DNA of 64,000 nucleotides from Amia ocellicauda (lineage: Eukaryota > Chordata > Actinopteri > Amiiformes > Amiidae). The stretch covers positions 31,757,707 to 31,821,706 of the forward strand of contig NC_089852.1 in the NCBI RefSeq assembly GCF_036373705.1, read 5' to 3'. Below, in pieces: positions 1 to 10,636 of this stretch (within the stretch, counting starts at the first letter, position 1; every line of letters begins with the position of its first letter). The notes beneath the pieces were generated by a model, which was given only the letters and a program-made list of their open reading frames with translations, was not told the origin of the DNA and made no database searches. A program made the translations under genes and the position numbers.

Positions 1-45
1 TGTTATCAGTGTACAATTTGTCCTCAACCCTCTAGGTTGACATTT

Positions 46-1417
46 CACAAAGCATAATACAATACTACATTTTACAATTTCCAATTTACACAAGTAAATA
101 CAATAAGTGAGGTCATACATCCTGGAAAGTAAAAGCTAAGGGCTGTCAAGATGTTAGGTCACAGTCAAGGGCTACGGGAAAGGGAGCATGGGGGAAATCA
201 ATAATACAAGTATTAGAAGCATGGTCAAATGTTGTGAAGTGCTATCTTACAGGAGAGTAAAAGGACTAATATTACAAGTACTGTCTGAAAAGATTAGTCT
301 TGAGAAAGCGCCAGAAGGAGGTCAAGGACTCTGCTGTTTTGACTTCAGTGGGAAGGTCGTTCGACCATTTAGGGGCCAGGGATGAGAAGGAGCGTGCTCT
401 GGAGGCAGGGGAGTGGAGAGGAGACAGAGTTAGTCTTCTGGCACCAGAAGACTGCAGTGGTCTGGAGGGGATGTATGGGGAGACGAGGGACTAAAGGTAG
501 TTTGGTGCAGTGTGGTCAAGATAGCATAGGTGAGGGTCAATGTCTTGAACTGAATGCGTGCCGGTATCGGGAGCCAGTGGAGGGAGCCGAGCAGTGGAGT
601 AGTGTGTGTGAATCGGGACAGACAGAATACCAGACAAGCTGCAGAGTTCTGGATGAGCTGAAGCGCACATGTAGTAGTTGCAAGCAGGCCGGCCAGGAGA
701 GAGTTGCAGTAGTCCAGGCGGGAGAGGACCAGTGACTGGATGAGCAGCTGAGTCGAGTAGTCGTTGAGGGAGAGACAGATTCAGCTTATGTTGCTCAGGA
801 AGAATCTACAGGTGCATGTCAGCGTGGTGATGTGCTGGGTGTAGGAGAGTGCAGGATCAAGGGTGACTCCTAGATATTTAGCGGAAGGAGAAGGAGAGAG
901 TGTGGTGGATTCCAAGGGGATTGAGATGGAGAGATCAGCAGAAGGTGAGGAAGAGTGGGGAAAAAAGAGGAAAACAAATTTGGAGAGGTTGAGCTCGAGG
1001 TGGTGCGAGTGCATCCAGGTGGAGATAGCAGACAGACAGGAAGAGATGCGAGAGGGGATGAGAGGGTCTAAAGAGGGAAAAGACACGAAGATCTGGGCAT
1101 AATCAGCATAGAAGTGGTAGGAGAAACCATGGGATGCGATGAGGGGGCCTAGTGAGCGAGTGGAGAGAGAGAACAGGAGGGGGCCCAGGACAGAGCCTTG
1201 GGAAACGCCTGTGAGGAGAGGTTGGGGGGTGGATGAGGAACCTCACCATGTCACTTCATAGGTCCTGTTGTTGAGGTAGCAAGAGAACCAGGTGAGAGCA
1301 GTCCCAGAGATTTCTAGGTCAGCGAGGCAGGAGAGGAGGATGGAGTGATTGACAGTGTCAAATGCTGCAGAGAGATCCAGGAGAATGAGGACTGAGGAGA
1401 TGGAGGCCGCCTGAGTA
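46..1417 (-). mobile_element. L2-like non-LTR retrotransposon, 5'-truncated
   Basis: Read on the minus strand this is the reverse transcriptase part of an L2/Maui-type fish LINE. From 1417 downward the degraded translation shows the palm motif [13 protein letters not shown], then a [19 protein letters not shown] block, then the catalytic box read as YADY at 1099-1110, then the C-terminal region (longest open stretch 781-1086) and a KTNLF-type end near 290. The 3' UTR follows down to about 46. The second catalytic Asp has become Tyr (codon at 1099-1101), and there are frameshifts and stops, so the copy is dead. It abuts a CR1-like LINE at 1418. Family placement rests on recognising typical fish L2 sequence; bases 1-45 are unassigned. 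Confidence 0.75.
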
Positions 1418-1810
1418 TGGTTAGCTTTGAGGCATTCTTTAAAAAAAAAGGACCAAGTCTAAAACAAGGGTCTACAATTTTAGAAAAGCTAACCTTGATG
1501 GTATGAGGTGGCACTTAGAAGAGTTAGACTGGAGCACACTGGACACAGATTCGGTTGAAAATGGATGGTTATATTTTAAGAATATACTACTTGAGGCTCA
1601 GGAGAAATTTGTACAAAAACAAAACCAAAAAAAATTGTCCAAAATGGTTTTATAGAAATATTCAAAAAAATATATCAAGAGAAAGAAAATGTGGTATATA
1701 GCGCATACAAAAAGGATAGGGACAAACCAAAATACAAAGAACATGTTGAGCTGCAAACAGATCTTAAGAAAGGGATCAGGAAAGCAAAGAGGGAAATAGA
1801 AGGAAACATA

Positions 1811-2088
1811 CAGTGAGGGAAAAAAGTATTTGATCCCCTGCTGATTTTGTACGTTTGCCCACTGATAAAGAAATGATCAGTCTATAATTTTAATGGTAGA
1901 TGTGTTTTAACAGTGAGAGACAGAATAACAACAAAAAAATCCAGAAAAACGCATTTCAAAAAGTGATCAATAGATTTGCATGTTAATGAGGGAAATAAGT
2001 ATTTGATCCCCTATCAATCAGCAAGATTTCTGGCTCCCAGGTGTCTTTTATACAGGTAACGAGCTGAAATTAGGAGCACTCTCTTAAA
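1811..2088 (+). mobile_element. Tc1-like transposon end fragment
   Basis: It begins with CAGTGAGGGAAAAAAGTATT directly after a TA. This is the same terminal inverted repeat that bounds the Tc1 copy at 14280-15175. About 280 bp of one end remains, including the internal direct repeat of the terminal motif near 1990-2010. There is no second terminus and no transposase. The right junction falls inside CR1 sequence, so a deletion accompanied or followed the insertion. Confidence 0.8.
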
Positions 2089-2094
2089 GGGACA

Positions 2095-3566
2095 AAACTG
2101 AGCCGGGAAATTACAGACCAATCAGTCTCACCTGCATCACCTGTAAAATGTTGAAAAAATGATTAGACAGAAAATAGAGGAGCATCTTAATGAAAAACAT
2201 ATTCTTGGAGATAGTGAACATGGGTTTAGGCGAGGCAGATCATGTCTTACTAATTTATTGGAATGTTTTGAACATGCAACTGCAGCTGTAGATCATGTGA
2301 AAGCATATGATATGATATAGTTAGATTATCAAAAGCTTTTTTAAAATCTAAGGTTCCACACCAAAGACTGATCCTCAAATTGGAAGCTGTAGGCATTCAG
2401 GGTAATGTAAGTAGGTGGCTTATGAACTGGTTGATGTATAGGAAACAGAGGGTTTTGATTAGAGGAGTCACTTCTAACTGGAGTGAGGTTGTAAGTGGAG
2501 TTCCACAGGTATCAGTATTAGGGCCTGTGCTTTTTCAAATCTATATTATTGATCTGGACTCTGGGATAGTTAGCAAACTTGTCAAATTTGCAGATGATAC
2601 TAAAATAGGTGGCTTAGCAGATACAATCTCAGCAGCACAGGCTATTCAAAGGGACTTAGATAATATTCAGTTGTGGGCCGACACCTGGCAGATGAAATTC
2701 AATGTGGACAAGTGCAAAGTAATACATGCAGGTAACAAAAATGTCCACTATAATTACACTATGGGAGGAACAGAACTAGATGAAGTAACGCATGAGTAAG
2801 ACCTAGGAATCTATGTGGACTCCTCACTTTCTCCATCCAAGCAATGTGGGGAAGCAATAAAAAAGGCAAACAGAATGCTAGGGTATATTGTCAAAAGTGT
2901 AGAATTTAAAACAAGGGATGTAATGTTAAAACTGTACAATGCACTAATTATACCTCAGGCCAGATTAAATCAAAACTTTGACCCACCCACTAATAGCAAA
3001 CTACAAACCTGTACAACATAGTGGCTACATTTCTGATTAGAAGAAAGTGGCATCTTACTAAAAATTAAGCCGCAACTGAGTACAGTTCTGTAGTTTTCTA
3101 TTAGTGCGTGGGTCAAAGTTTTGATTTAATCCAGCCCCTCAACTGGAATACAGTGTACAGTTCTGGGCACCACACTTTAAGAAAGATATCGCTGCTCTAG
3201 AGGCAGTTCAGAGGAGAGCAACCAGACTTATTCCAGGTCTGAAGGGAATGTCCTACTGAGACACTGAGGGAACTGAACCATTTTTTCCTGGAACAGAGGA
3301 GACTACGTGGGGACTTGATTCAAGTCTTCAAAATCATCGACAACATCAAACCAGAGGAGCTTTTCCATATCAGCACCAACACACGCACCCGGGGACACAA
3401 ATGGAAATTGGATTTCAAGACATTCAAGACAGAAAACAGGAGACACTTCTTCACACAGAGAGTAGTCACAATCTGGAACAAACTCCCCAGTGATGTGGTT
3501 GAAGCTGAAAATTTGGGAACATTTAAAATCAGACTGGATACGATCCTTGGATCACTCAGTTATTAA
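2095..3566 (+). pseudogene. CR1-like reverse transcriptase remnant
   Basis: Fragments of one reverse transcriptase remain. A segment near 2095-2150 carries the NYRPISLTC block. The open stretch 2380-2799 contains a PQVSVLGPVLF-type box and an intact FADDTKIG active site. 2815-3021 holds the region after the palm, and 3315-3566 the C-terminal domain found in all copies here (RGHKWKLDF, WNKLPSDVVEAE). Breaks include a deletion and stop around 2320-2345, a TAA at 2797-2799, the 179-bp insertion at 2958, and a frameshift near 3256 shared with two other copies. Confidence 0.75.
2958..3136 (+). mobile_element. 179-bp inverted-repeat element (MITE) with CCTCA duplication
   Basis: The ends are inverted copies of about 27 bp: GGCCAGATTAAATCAAAACT on the left and its near-exact complement at 3110-3136. 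CCTCA precedes (2953-2957) and follows (3137-3141) the element, while the LINE copy at 9437-12358 has this pentamer once at the same position. There is no coding capacity. The superfamily is not established; an hAT-like or other cut-and-paste origin is possible. Confidence 0.7.
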
Positions 3567-3712
3567 TGGACACCAAACGAGCACGATGGGTCGAATGGCC
3601 ACCTCTCATTTGTAAACTTTCTTATGTTCTCATGTTCTTATGTAAATAGTGAAGTACAACAAAGTAACCAATCACCAAATCAACCCAAAACACAAGCTAG
3701 TAAATCATTACA

Positions 3713-4617
3713 CCAGGGGTGATTCTAGGATTTTGTAAATGTGGGGTCCATAAGGGGGGCATGATTATTACTACAGAGGGGCTGACATTTGCTAGGGAAG
3801 TCCGGATGCATGCTCCCCCGAGCAGATTGTTTTGTAAAATGGCTTTTAAAAACTCAGTTTGTAATTTAAGATTGAAGCAAATTACATGGAGAAAATGTAC
3901 CACCATATTTGCTACCATTTTCATTTGACGAACTTACTTAAAAATTAACATTAACACAATAGACCACAGTGATACCTTATTGCCATTAACAAATAGGCAT
4001 TATAGACAACTTCTCCACCTGCATCAACCACAAAAGTGTTAAATATGGATACATCCATATGATCGAATTGTAGAGCTGCCTGAGTGGAAGGGTTAAACAC
4101 GCACCCTGGGAACTGTAGTTCCGTGTTGGAAAAAGGACGAGCAAGGCAAATCCCGGACAATTTTAGATATTTTAAAAATCCGACCGGCCGGAGATTAAAG
4201 GACTTAAAAAGAGGACATTGTCCTGTAAAAACTGGATGTATGGTAACCCTAAGCTAGTATAGCTTAGGTATCACCATTCATCAAATTGTCAATGTCATAG
4301 CAGAAAATGTAAATTATTTATTTACCATAAACTGTCTTGTCTTGAAACCAACCTGTAGTCTGGCTGTGGCTATGCGTATGCACAGCAGAGGTCAGAGCGC
4401 AACAACAGTAGCACGGGTGTGTACAATTCATAATTCCGCCTGCATCCTTGCCGGGCGGTATACACTCAAAAAGGACAATTTTTGGTAAAATAAACTAATG
4501 TCCAGAATATGGACATGAGAAACTGCCTATGAATTAAACGAACATTTTGGAGTGACTGGGGGTGGGGGGGCACTCAGGGGGCCAATCAGATTGGCTCACC
4601 CCCTGGCTCCACCCCTG
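3713..4617. mobile_element. Probable non-autonomous hAT-like element
   Basis: The left end starts CAGGGGTGATTCTAGG and the right end, complemented, starts CAGGGGTGGAGCCAGG. CAGGGG-type termini are common in hAT elements. The roughly 900 bp between carry only short shadow frames. I could not find a clear 8-bp target duplication. The last ~60 bp recur at about 29914-29972, next to the same duplicon sequence, so the insertion is older than that duplication. Confidence 0.45.
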
Positions 4618-6369
4618 CTTGACAATCCATTCTGAAAGAAAATGAAAAGACAACATTATTTTTATTATTATTTGTATTTATTTACTTATTTATTTATTTA
4701 TTGGCAGACACTCTTATCCAGGGCGACATACAAAACATAAGAGCAATACAAAGTGCAGAAATACAATACATTTCAAAGCATAATGCAATTTACAAATTCC
4801 AATTTGCATGCTTGTATAGGAAATATACAGTAAACAATATAAGTCCTAGATCCTAGATAGTAAAAGCTAGTAAGTGCAGGTAACACTAAGAGCTAAGGGA
4901 AATGAGGCATAGGGAAAATCTAAATAAGCAATACAAGTACTTAGAAATGCAAGCAAGGGATATGTCAAAGCATTATGTTTTACTGCAATTTTACAGTATA
5001 ATAAACTACTAGATTACAAGTTGAGTCTGAACAGATGTGTCTTTAACCAAACCTTGAGACAACAAATCTAAACTTCAGAAAATGAAAACCAAATTCCCGA
5101 AACTACTTCAATTTTAAAATACATTTTTAAATTACAGTCATAAAAAGAGGATTAAAATGTTAAAAATATCTTACAAATGTAATAACTCCCCACACAAAGC
5201 ACATCCTGGTCGCTACCACAAAACCCTCCCACTAGTAAACCACAGGCTCGTATGAATGGGGTCCATTGCCCTTTTATGCAGGAGCTCCAACGTCATTCAT
5301 TATTAACCCTTCTCTACTGCACTGCTACATAAGATTATTGAAACAAGCCAGGTACCTTTTGCACAGGGTGTGTGTATTACATGCAGGTATAGCTGTGTTA
5401 ATTTTGTGAAAGAGACAATATGCATTTTGAGTATTTTAAATTACCATAAAAAATTACTGAAAATGTACAGGATAGGTAAACAACTTTCAGTCAATTAATA
5501 AAGTGGTGGGCCTGGAGCACCTCATAACATTGACCTACATGCCAATCACAAGTGAAGAAGACAGTACTTGATAGCTGTTTTGCATTAGGTACTGTAGATT
5601 GAAGAATCTTCTGAGACACAAACGCCTCTATCTAGTGTTGGAATTCTAACGTGTGATTAGCATTTTAGTCAAAGTTCAGAAAAAGAGCATAAAAACGAAC
5701 AGAATACCTGAGATTCCGAAGTTTATAATCCTACTTACAGGTAACTATAGCTAACTCTGATAACATGTCAGAGGTGTCCCTGGTGAAATAACAAGCATCA
5801 CATTGAAAGAAGCCCTATTCTTCTATTATGTGTATTTACAATGCCTGAACATTAATAAACAACCCCCAACCATGATTATTTATTTGCTAGTAATGTGTCT
5901 TGGTTGATACTGTAATGCTTATTTTGTCTGCAATGTAATTCATATTACTGTTAACTATTAACTAAGTCAACTATTTTACAAATTACATGAAATCAAAATG
6001 GATGAGATTAAACACACAGCTGAATTGTAAATATTTACATTGACAAGAGAGTGATTCAGTACATTATTGTGCTGGTTGAGATTTGAATATAATCAAGCAG
6101 TAGAGCATTGTCCAAAAACTGAATGTATACAGGCTGAAATCCAGTGTTCAAATCCTTGTTGCAGCCTATGTATTTAAGATCTATTACCCCATTATCTGAT
6201 TCAATAAGCAATTAACTTTATTTAAAACCAATGTTGGAGATGAATGTTTTAATCAATAGTTTAAATTATGTTTTTATAAGTACTGTATATTAATATAACA
6301 TACACTTAGTTATAAGAGCAAATGAAATAAGTTAGGGAATTTCAAGAAAAAGGGGAAGAAAAATATCCA

Positions 6370-6373
<4 letters not shown>
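4618..6373. repeat. OR-flanking duplicon, copy 1
   Basis: AT-rich non-coding DNA whose blocks recur next to the other receptors: about 9040-9437 with 12360-12944, 29973-31640, 40200-40860, 42500-42960, 43715-43851 and 45253-46354. Recognisable blocks are a motif near 5630-5700 containing GTTCAGAAAAAGAGCAT, and a segment near 5770-5960 with paired AATAAACAACC and TGATACTGTAAT motifs. No gene is visible. An L2 tail at 4653-5041 is absent from the copy at 30.0 kb. Confidence 0.75.
4653..5041 (-). mobile_element. L2-like LINE 3' end, severely 5'-truncated
   Basis: On the minus strand it starts in the last codons of the reverse transcriptase (KTHLFRLNL then stop, near 5010-5041), continues through a 3' UTR resembling 46-290, and ends with GTCGCCCTGGATAAGAGTGT followed by an (AAAT)n-type tail. 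The paralogous site near 30010 runs uninterrupted from AAAAGACAACATTT to AACCAAACC, giving an empty site. The tail motif is shared with the SINE at 61838-62022. Confidence 0.75.

Positions 6374-6426
<53 letters not shown>
6374..6426. repeat. (TA)n microsatellite
   Basis: About 26 uninterrupted TA units. The tract continues on the far side of the Tc1 insertion at 7650-7672, then decays into TATTA repeats. The paralogous tract next to OR4 (46353-46379) is short and has no Tc1. Confidence 0.95.
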
Positions 6427-6429
<3 letters not shown>

Positions 6430-7647
6430 TCACCTAAAGGATTATTAGGAACACCTGTTCAATTTCTCATTAATGCAATTATCTAACCAACCAATCACAT
6501 GACAGTTGCTTCAATGCATTTAGGGGTGTGGTCCTGGTCAAGACAATCTCCTGAACTCCAAACTGAATGTCTGAATGGGAAAGAAAGGTGATTTAAGCAA
6601 TTTTGAGCGTGGCATGGTTGTTGGTGCCAGACGGGCCGGTCTGAGTATTTCACAATCTGCTCAGTTACTGGGATTTTCACGCACAACCATTTCTAGGGTT
6701 TACAAAGAATGGTGTGAAAAGGGAAAAATATCCAGTATGCGGCAGTCCTGTAGGCGAAAATGCCTTGTTGATGCTAGAGGTCAGAGGAGAATGGGCCGAC
6801 TGATTCAAGCTGATAGAAGAGCAACTTTGACTTAAATAACCACTCGTTACAACCGAGGTATGCAGCAAAGCATTTGTGAAGCCACAACACGTACAACCTT
6901 GAGGCGGATGGGCTACAACAGCAGAAGACCCCACCGGGTACCACTCATCTCCACTACAAATAGGAAAAAGAGGCTACAATTTGAACAAGCTCACCAAAAT
7001 TGGACAGTTGAAGACTGGAAAAATGTTGCCTGGTCTGATGATTCTCGATTTCTGTTGAGACATTGAGATGGTAGAGTCAGAATTTGGCGTAAACAGAATG
7101 AGAACATGGATCCATCATGCCTTGTTACCACTGTGCAGGCTGGTGGTGGTGGTGTAATGGTGTGGGGGATGTTTTCTTGGCACACTTTAGGCCCCTTAGT
7201 GCCAATTGGGCATCGTTTAAATGCCACGGCCTACCTGAGCATTGTTTCTGACCATGTCCATCCCTTTATGACCACCATGTACCCATCCTCTGATGGCTAC
7301 TTCCAGCAGGATAATGCACCATGTCACAAAGGTCGAATCATTTCAAATTGGTTTCTTGAACATGACAATGAGTTCACTGTACTAAACTGGCCCCCACAGT
7401 CACCAGATCTCAACCCAATAGAGCATCTTTGGGATGTGGTGGAACGGGAGCTTCGTGCCCTGGATGTGCATCCCACAAATCTCCATCAACTGCAAGATGC
7501 TATCCTATCAATATGGGCCAACATTTCTAAAGAATGCTTTCAGCACCTTGTTGAATCAATGCCACGTAGAATTAAGGCAGTTCTGAAGGCGAAAGGGGGT
7601 CAAACACAGTATTAGTATGGTGTTCCTAATAATCCTTTAGGTGAGTG
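6427..7647 (+). mobile_element. Tc1/mariner transposon, DD36E (Incomer-like), near-complete
   Basis: Both terminal inverted repeats are present: CACTCACCTAAAGGATTATT at the left and its complement at the right. The element of about 1.22 kb encloses one transposase frame. It lies in a TA microsatellite, consistent with the TA target of this superfamily. I recognise it as a common, recently active fish and lamprey Tc1 family; DD36E elements have been described under the name Incomer. Apart from two nonsense changes in the transposase it looks intact, which implies a recent insertion. Confidence 0.92.
6575..7615 (+). pseudogene. Tc1 DD36E transposase, two in-frame stops
   Basis: One frame runs from the ATG at 6575 to the TAG ending at 7615 (346 codons), broken only by TAA at 6833-6835 and TGA at 7064-7066. 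The N-terminal part holds the paired helix-turn-helix DNA-binding region (start MGKKGDLSNFERG, then SQSAQLLGFSRTTISRV). The catalytic domain shows WSDDSRF, then QQDNAPCH, then SPDLNPIEHLW. I count 36 residues between the second Asp and the Glu, hence DD36E rather than the usual DD34E. The protein would cut and paste the element at TA sites. As it stands it cannot make a full-length enzyme without readthrough. Confidence 0.92.
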
Positions 7648-7723
7648 TGTGTATATATATATATATATATATTATATTATATTATATTTTCCAAATTTAA
7701 CATTTTGCTTATTTTGCTGTCCC

Positions 7724-8656
7724 TCACTTCAGAATATGTACTTTTCTACAAAACACCCTCATAACTCTCCTGCGAATCTGACTCAGTTTCAAGCCATATA
7801 TGAGGGGATTTAAAAGAGGAGGGATGACTAGAAATTCCACTGCTAGGAAATTACGTACAGCCTGTGGGATGTTCCTTGAACCATATCTACTGTACAATAC
7901 ATCAAAAAGTATGGAAATAGTAAAGCTCATTAATGATATCAAATGGGGCAAACAGGTCTGCATGAATTTACTAATCTCTTCACTAGACTTAACACAAGCT
8001 CTAACAATGTGGAAGTATGAATATACAATTAAAAGGGCTTGACACACGTGTATAAGTAATACAATGTAACCATAGATATTGTTAAGTATGTTATCTACAC
8101 AAGACAGCTTTACAATTGACCAGTTATCACAGTACAACTTATCAATGTGAGATCCACATAAAGGCAGTCTGATACTTAATAATATCCCAATTGTTGATTC
8201 ACAGAAAGGAAGAATCCAAGAAATCAACAGAAACTTGGTGATTGTTAGAGATGTCATGATAGAATGGTACTGTAAAGGCTTGCATATTGCCACATACCTG
8301 TCATAAGCCATCAATGTTAATATGGTAAATTCACACATAAGAGAATTGTAGATCACATATGCTTGAATAACACATCCAGCGTATGAGATCACATGAGAGT
8401 CAGAGAGGAAGTCAGACAGGAGTTTAGGATACAGACCAGCAGTTCCATACAGTCCATTGACACACAGGTTACAGAGGAAGATGTACATAGGCTCATGGAG
8501 GGTTTTCTCAATGATGATTGTAATGATCAGTGTCACATTGAAAAGACAAATCAAAAGGTAAGCCAGAAAAGTAAATACAAAAAATGTGTATTCATTAGAT
8601 GCCGTTTCATTTAATCCTTGGAGTGTGAAGACTGTAACACTGGACGAGTTCTGCAT
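7724..8656 (-). CDS. Odorant receptor (fish class, OR1 of cluster)
   Basis: A seven-transmembrane G-protein-coupled receptor of the odorant receptor family, expected in olfactory sensory neurons. The 310-codon frame starts at ATG 8654-8656 (MQNSSSV); the open frame extends upstream only through a non-ATG codon. Family marks are N-glycosylation sites N3 and N16, HEPMYIFLCNL after TM1 (54-64), the loop cysteine C95, MAYDRYVAIC at the end of TM3 (116-125), further loop cysteines C167, C176 and C186, and PPLLNPLIYG in TM7 (279-288). It is intact and of typical length. A splice acceptor at 8699-8700 and an upstream exon and TATA box suggest a two-exon transcript. The exact fish OR subfamily is not determined, and neither is the ligand. 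Confidence 0.93.
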   Translation of the reverse strand: MQNSSSVTVFTLQGLNETASNEYTFFVFTFLAYLLICLFNVTLIITIIIEKTLHEPMYIFLCNLCVNGLYGTAGLYPKLLSDFLSDSHVISYAGCVIQAYVIYNSLMCEFTILTLMAYDRYVAICKPLQYHSIMTSLTITKFLLISWILPFCESTIGILLSIRLPLCGSHIDKLYCDNWSIVKLSCVDNILNNIYGYIVLLIHVCQALLIVYSYFHIVRACVKSSEEISKFMQTCLPHLISLMSFTISILFDVLYSRYGSRNIPQAVRNFLAVEFLVIPPLLNPLIYGLKLSQIRRRVMRVFCRKVHILK

Positions 8657-8884
8657 TGCAGTAAAGGATGTGTCAGGAATATACAAATAAACCTGTACCT
8701 AAAGATGCAAAGAGTACCAATAAGTCCCTTCATTCATAAGTAGAAGATCAATTAAGTGGAAATATAATAACAATAATACAATTATTATATAACAAGCACT
8801 GCAATGAACCATAATGTTTGAGTTTATTCTGGTCTTCTGTTGGTTTTATAGATATTCTTCTTTACTGACATCAAGGATGAAAAT

Positions 8885-8980
8885 ATTCACAGATGTTAAT
8901 CTGAAAAAGGGTTGCTGCAGAGAGAGCATGAGTCCCTGTTCTGTAGTCTGCACTTCAGTGTTAAACTTTATATATAGAGC
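8885..8980 (-). promoter_or_regulatory. OR1 TATA box, non-coding exon 1 and splice donor
   Basis: On the minus strand a TATA box (CTATATATAAAG, within 8966-8980) precedes a short exon of about 55 bp that ends at a donor-like GTGAAT (8885-8890). The other three paralogs have GTGAGT here, so the OR1 donor is slightly degraded. The acceptor is TTTAG at 8699-8703, giving a ~185-bp intron before the coding exon. Conservation of this layout in four paralogs supports it; transcription itself is inferred. Confidence 0.6.
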
Positions 8981-9437
8981 TCCTTCAGGAGGGAGGCTAC
9001 TGAGATTTGTAGCCAGAAAACAGGCCTTAGAGACTGTGGTGCTGTGATAACTGTTAATGAGTCCAATTTAGAAAGCATTTTTAAAAAGAATGTAAGAAAG
9101 ACTAAAAAAGTTGCTTTTCTATAAGATATTTGTACAAAACTGTCAAGTGTATGTATAAAAGCAATATGTATTTTGAGAATGTTAAATAATCAAAAATCCA
9201 CTGTAAATGTGTTGGATAGGAAACTTGGATTAGAGTATTTTAATATATAGTGGTTGGGGCTGGAGCGCCTCATATCATTGACCCACCTGCCTAGAAGACA
9301 GTGCTTGATAGCTGGTTTGCATTGGATACTGTAGATTGAAGATTCCTTTGTGAAACAAAACACTATCTGGTGTTGGAACTCCAACATGTGAATGGTATGT
9401 GGGTCAAAGTTTAGAAAAAGAGCATAAAAACAACCAA
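8981..9437. repeat. OR upstream flank and duplicon, interrupted by a CR1 LINE
   Basis: No gene. The conserved upstream block of the OR family (GGGAGGCTACTGAGATTT at about 8991-9008) is followed by duplicon sequence that ends at GTCAAAGTTTAGAAAAAGAG. A CR1 LINE is inserted there, and the duplicon resumes at about 12360 with CTGCAGAGTGATTTTTAAG. Confidence 0.65.
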
Positions 9438-10565
9438 TTGCTGAAAAGAGAATCATTTAAACTAGGAACCAGGGGGACAGGGAGCTCTGACATTGGGAGA
9501 TGTTCCACTAAGGAACGAAAACCAAGGGAAACTGCCAGTAGGAAAGTCCTGAAATGTTTGTACCTCAATGCCAGGAGTATAAGGAACAAGATGTTAGACT
9601 TGGAAGCCACAGTGCTGGCGCGTGACTATGATGTTGTAGGAGTGACAGAAACATGGCTTACAGAAAATGATGGGGATGAATACAAGTTGGAAGGATACAC
9701 ACAGTTTAGGAGAGACAGGCAAAATCAAAGAGGGGGTGGGGTAGCATTATATGTGAAAAATGACATTGAGGCAGAAGAACTTGTATTAGATCCCAGTAAC
9801 GGAACAGAATCTTTGTGGGTGAAACTTTTGAACAAGAGATCTGGAGGATTAGCGGTAGTAGTGTGTTACAGGCCACCAAACTCAGATATTCAGAAAGATG
9901 CTGCATTGTACAGTGTAATCAGGACTGCATGTAGCAAGGATGTGGTTGTTATAATGGGGGATTTCAATTTCCCAAACTTAGACTGGGAAAGCCCAGTGGG
10001 TACTACAGAAGCAGAAATGGAAATGGTTGAGATGGTAAATGACTGCTTTCTAACTCAATTTGTCAGGGAACCAACCAGAGAGAGTGCATGTATTGACTTG
10101 ATCTTTTCAAATGACCAAGATAGAGTCAGGGGGACAGTAGTTAGAGAACCAATGGCAAATTGTGATCACAATATGGTTAGCTTTGAGGCATTCTTTCAAA
10201 AAACAAGGTCCAAGTCTAAAACAATGGTCTACAATTTTAGAAAAGCAAACCTTGAAGGCATGAGACGGCACTTAGAAGAGGTAGACAGTAGCACACTGGA
10301 TACAGAGTTAGTTGAAAATGGATGGGTATATTTTAAGAATATACTACTTGAGGCTCAGGAGCAATTTGTACCAAAACTTAGCAAATTGAGGAACAAAAAA
10401 CACTGGCCAAAATGGTTTAATAGAGGTATGCAAAAAAATATAAAGAAGAAGAAAATGTTGTATAGCGCATACAAAAGGGATGGTGACGAAACAAAATACA
10501 TAGAATATGTTGAGCTGCAAAGAGATCTTAAGAAAGGGATCATCAAAGCAAAGAGGGAAACATAG
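9399..10565 (+). pseudogene. CR1-like APE endonuclease domain (388-codon open frame)
   Basis: The first codons lie in host flank, so the ATG at 9399 is not the authentic start. From about residue 49 the apurinic-type endonuclease fold is clear: LYLNARSIRNK, TETWLTEND with the catalytic Glu, GGGVALYVK, VVVIMGDFNFPNLDW, and ANCDHNMVSF with the catalytic Asp-His pair. This domain nicks target DNA for target-primed reverse transcription. The frame ends at a TAG near 10563, 72 bp before the reverse transcriptase frame; comparison with other copies indicates a small deletion there that separates the two halves. Confidence 0.8.
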
Positions 10566-10636
10566 CTCTTGGAGCTAAAACCAATGCAAAGAGCTTTTTT
10601 CAATATTACAACAGCAAGCAGTCAAGAAAGGAGTAG

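Larger units (their letters stand above)
1418..3643 (+). mobile_element. CR1-like LINE, copy A, interrupted twice
   Basis: The sequence matches the fuller copy at 9437-12358, starting where that copy reaches about 10177 and running to the 3' tail of TTATGTTC-like octamers near 3620-3643. A Tc1 end (1811-2088) has replaced about 430 bp between endonuclease and reverse transcriptase, and a 179-bp inverted-repeat element sits at 2958-3136. Short octamer tails are typical of the CR1 clade. The copy is 5'-truncated and non-functional. Confidence 0.8.

Noticed and set aside
6374-6426. Repeat tract as CRISPR or regulatory array
   Set aside because: Simple TA microsatellite in a vertebrate genome; no spacers.
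8654-8686. Ten extra N-terminal codons of the OR frames (also at 16156-16185, 42122-42151, 47352-47381)
   Set aside because: They begin with non-ATG codons. The first ATG is the MQNSSSV codon in all four genes, and the preceding bases are 5' UTR next to a splice acceptor.
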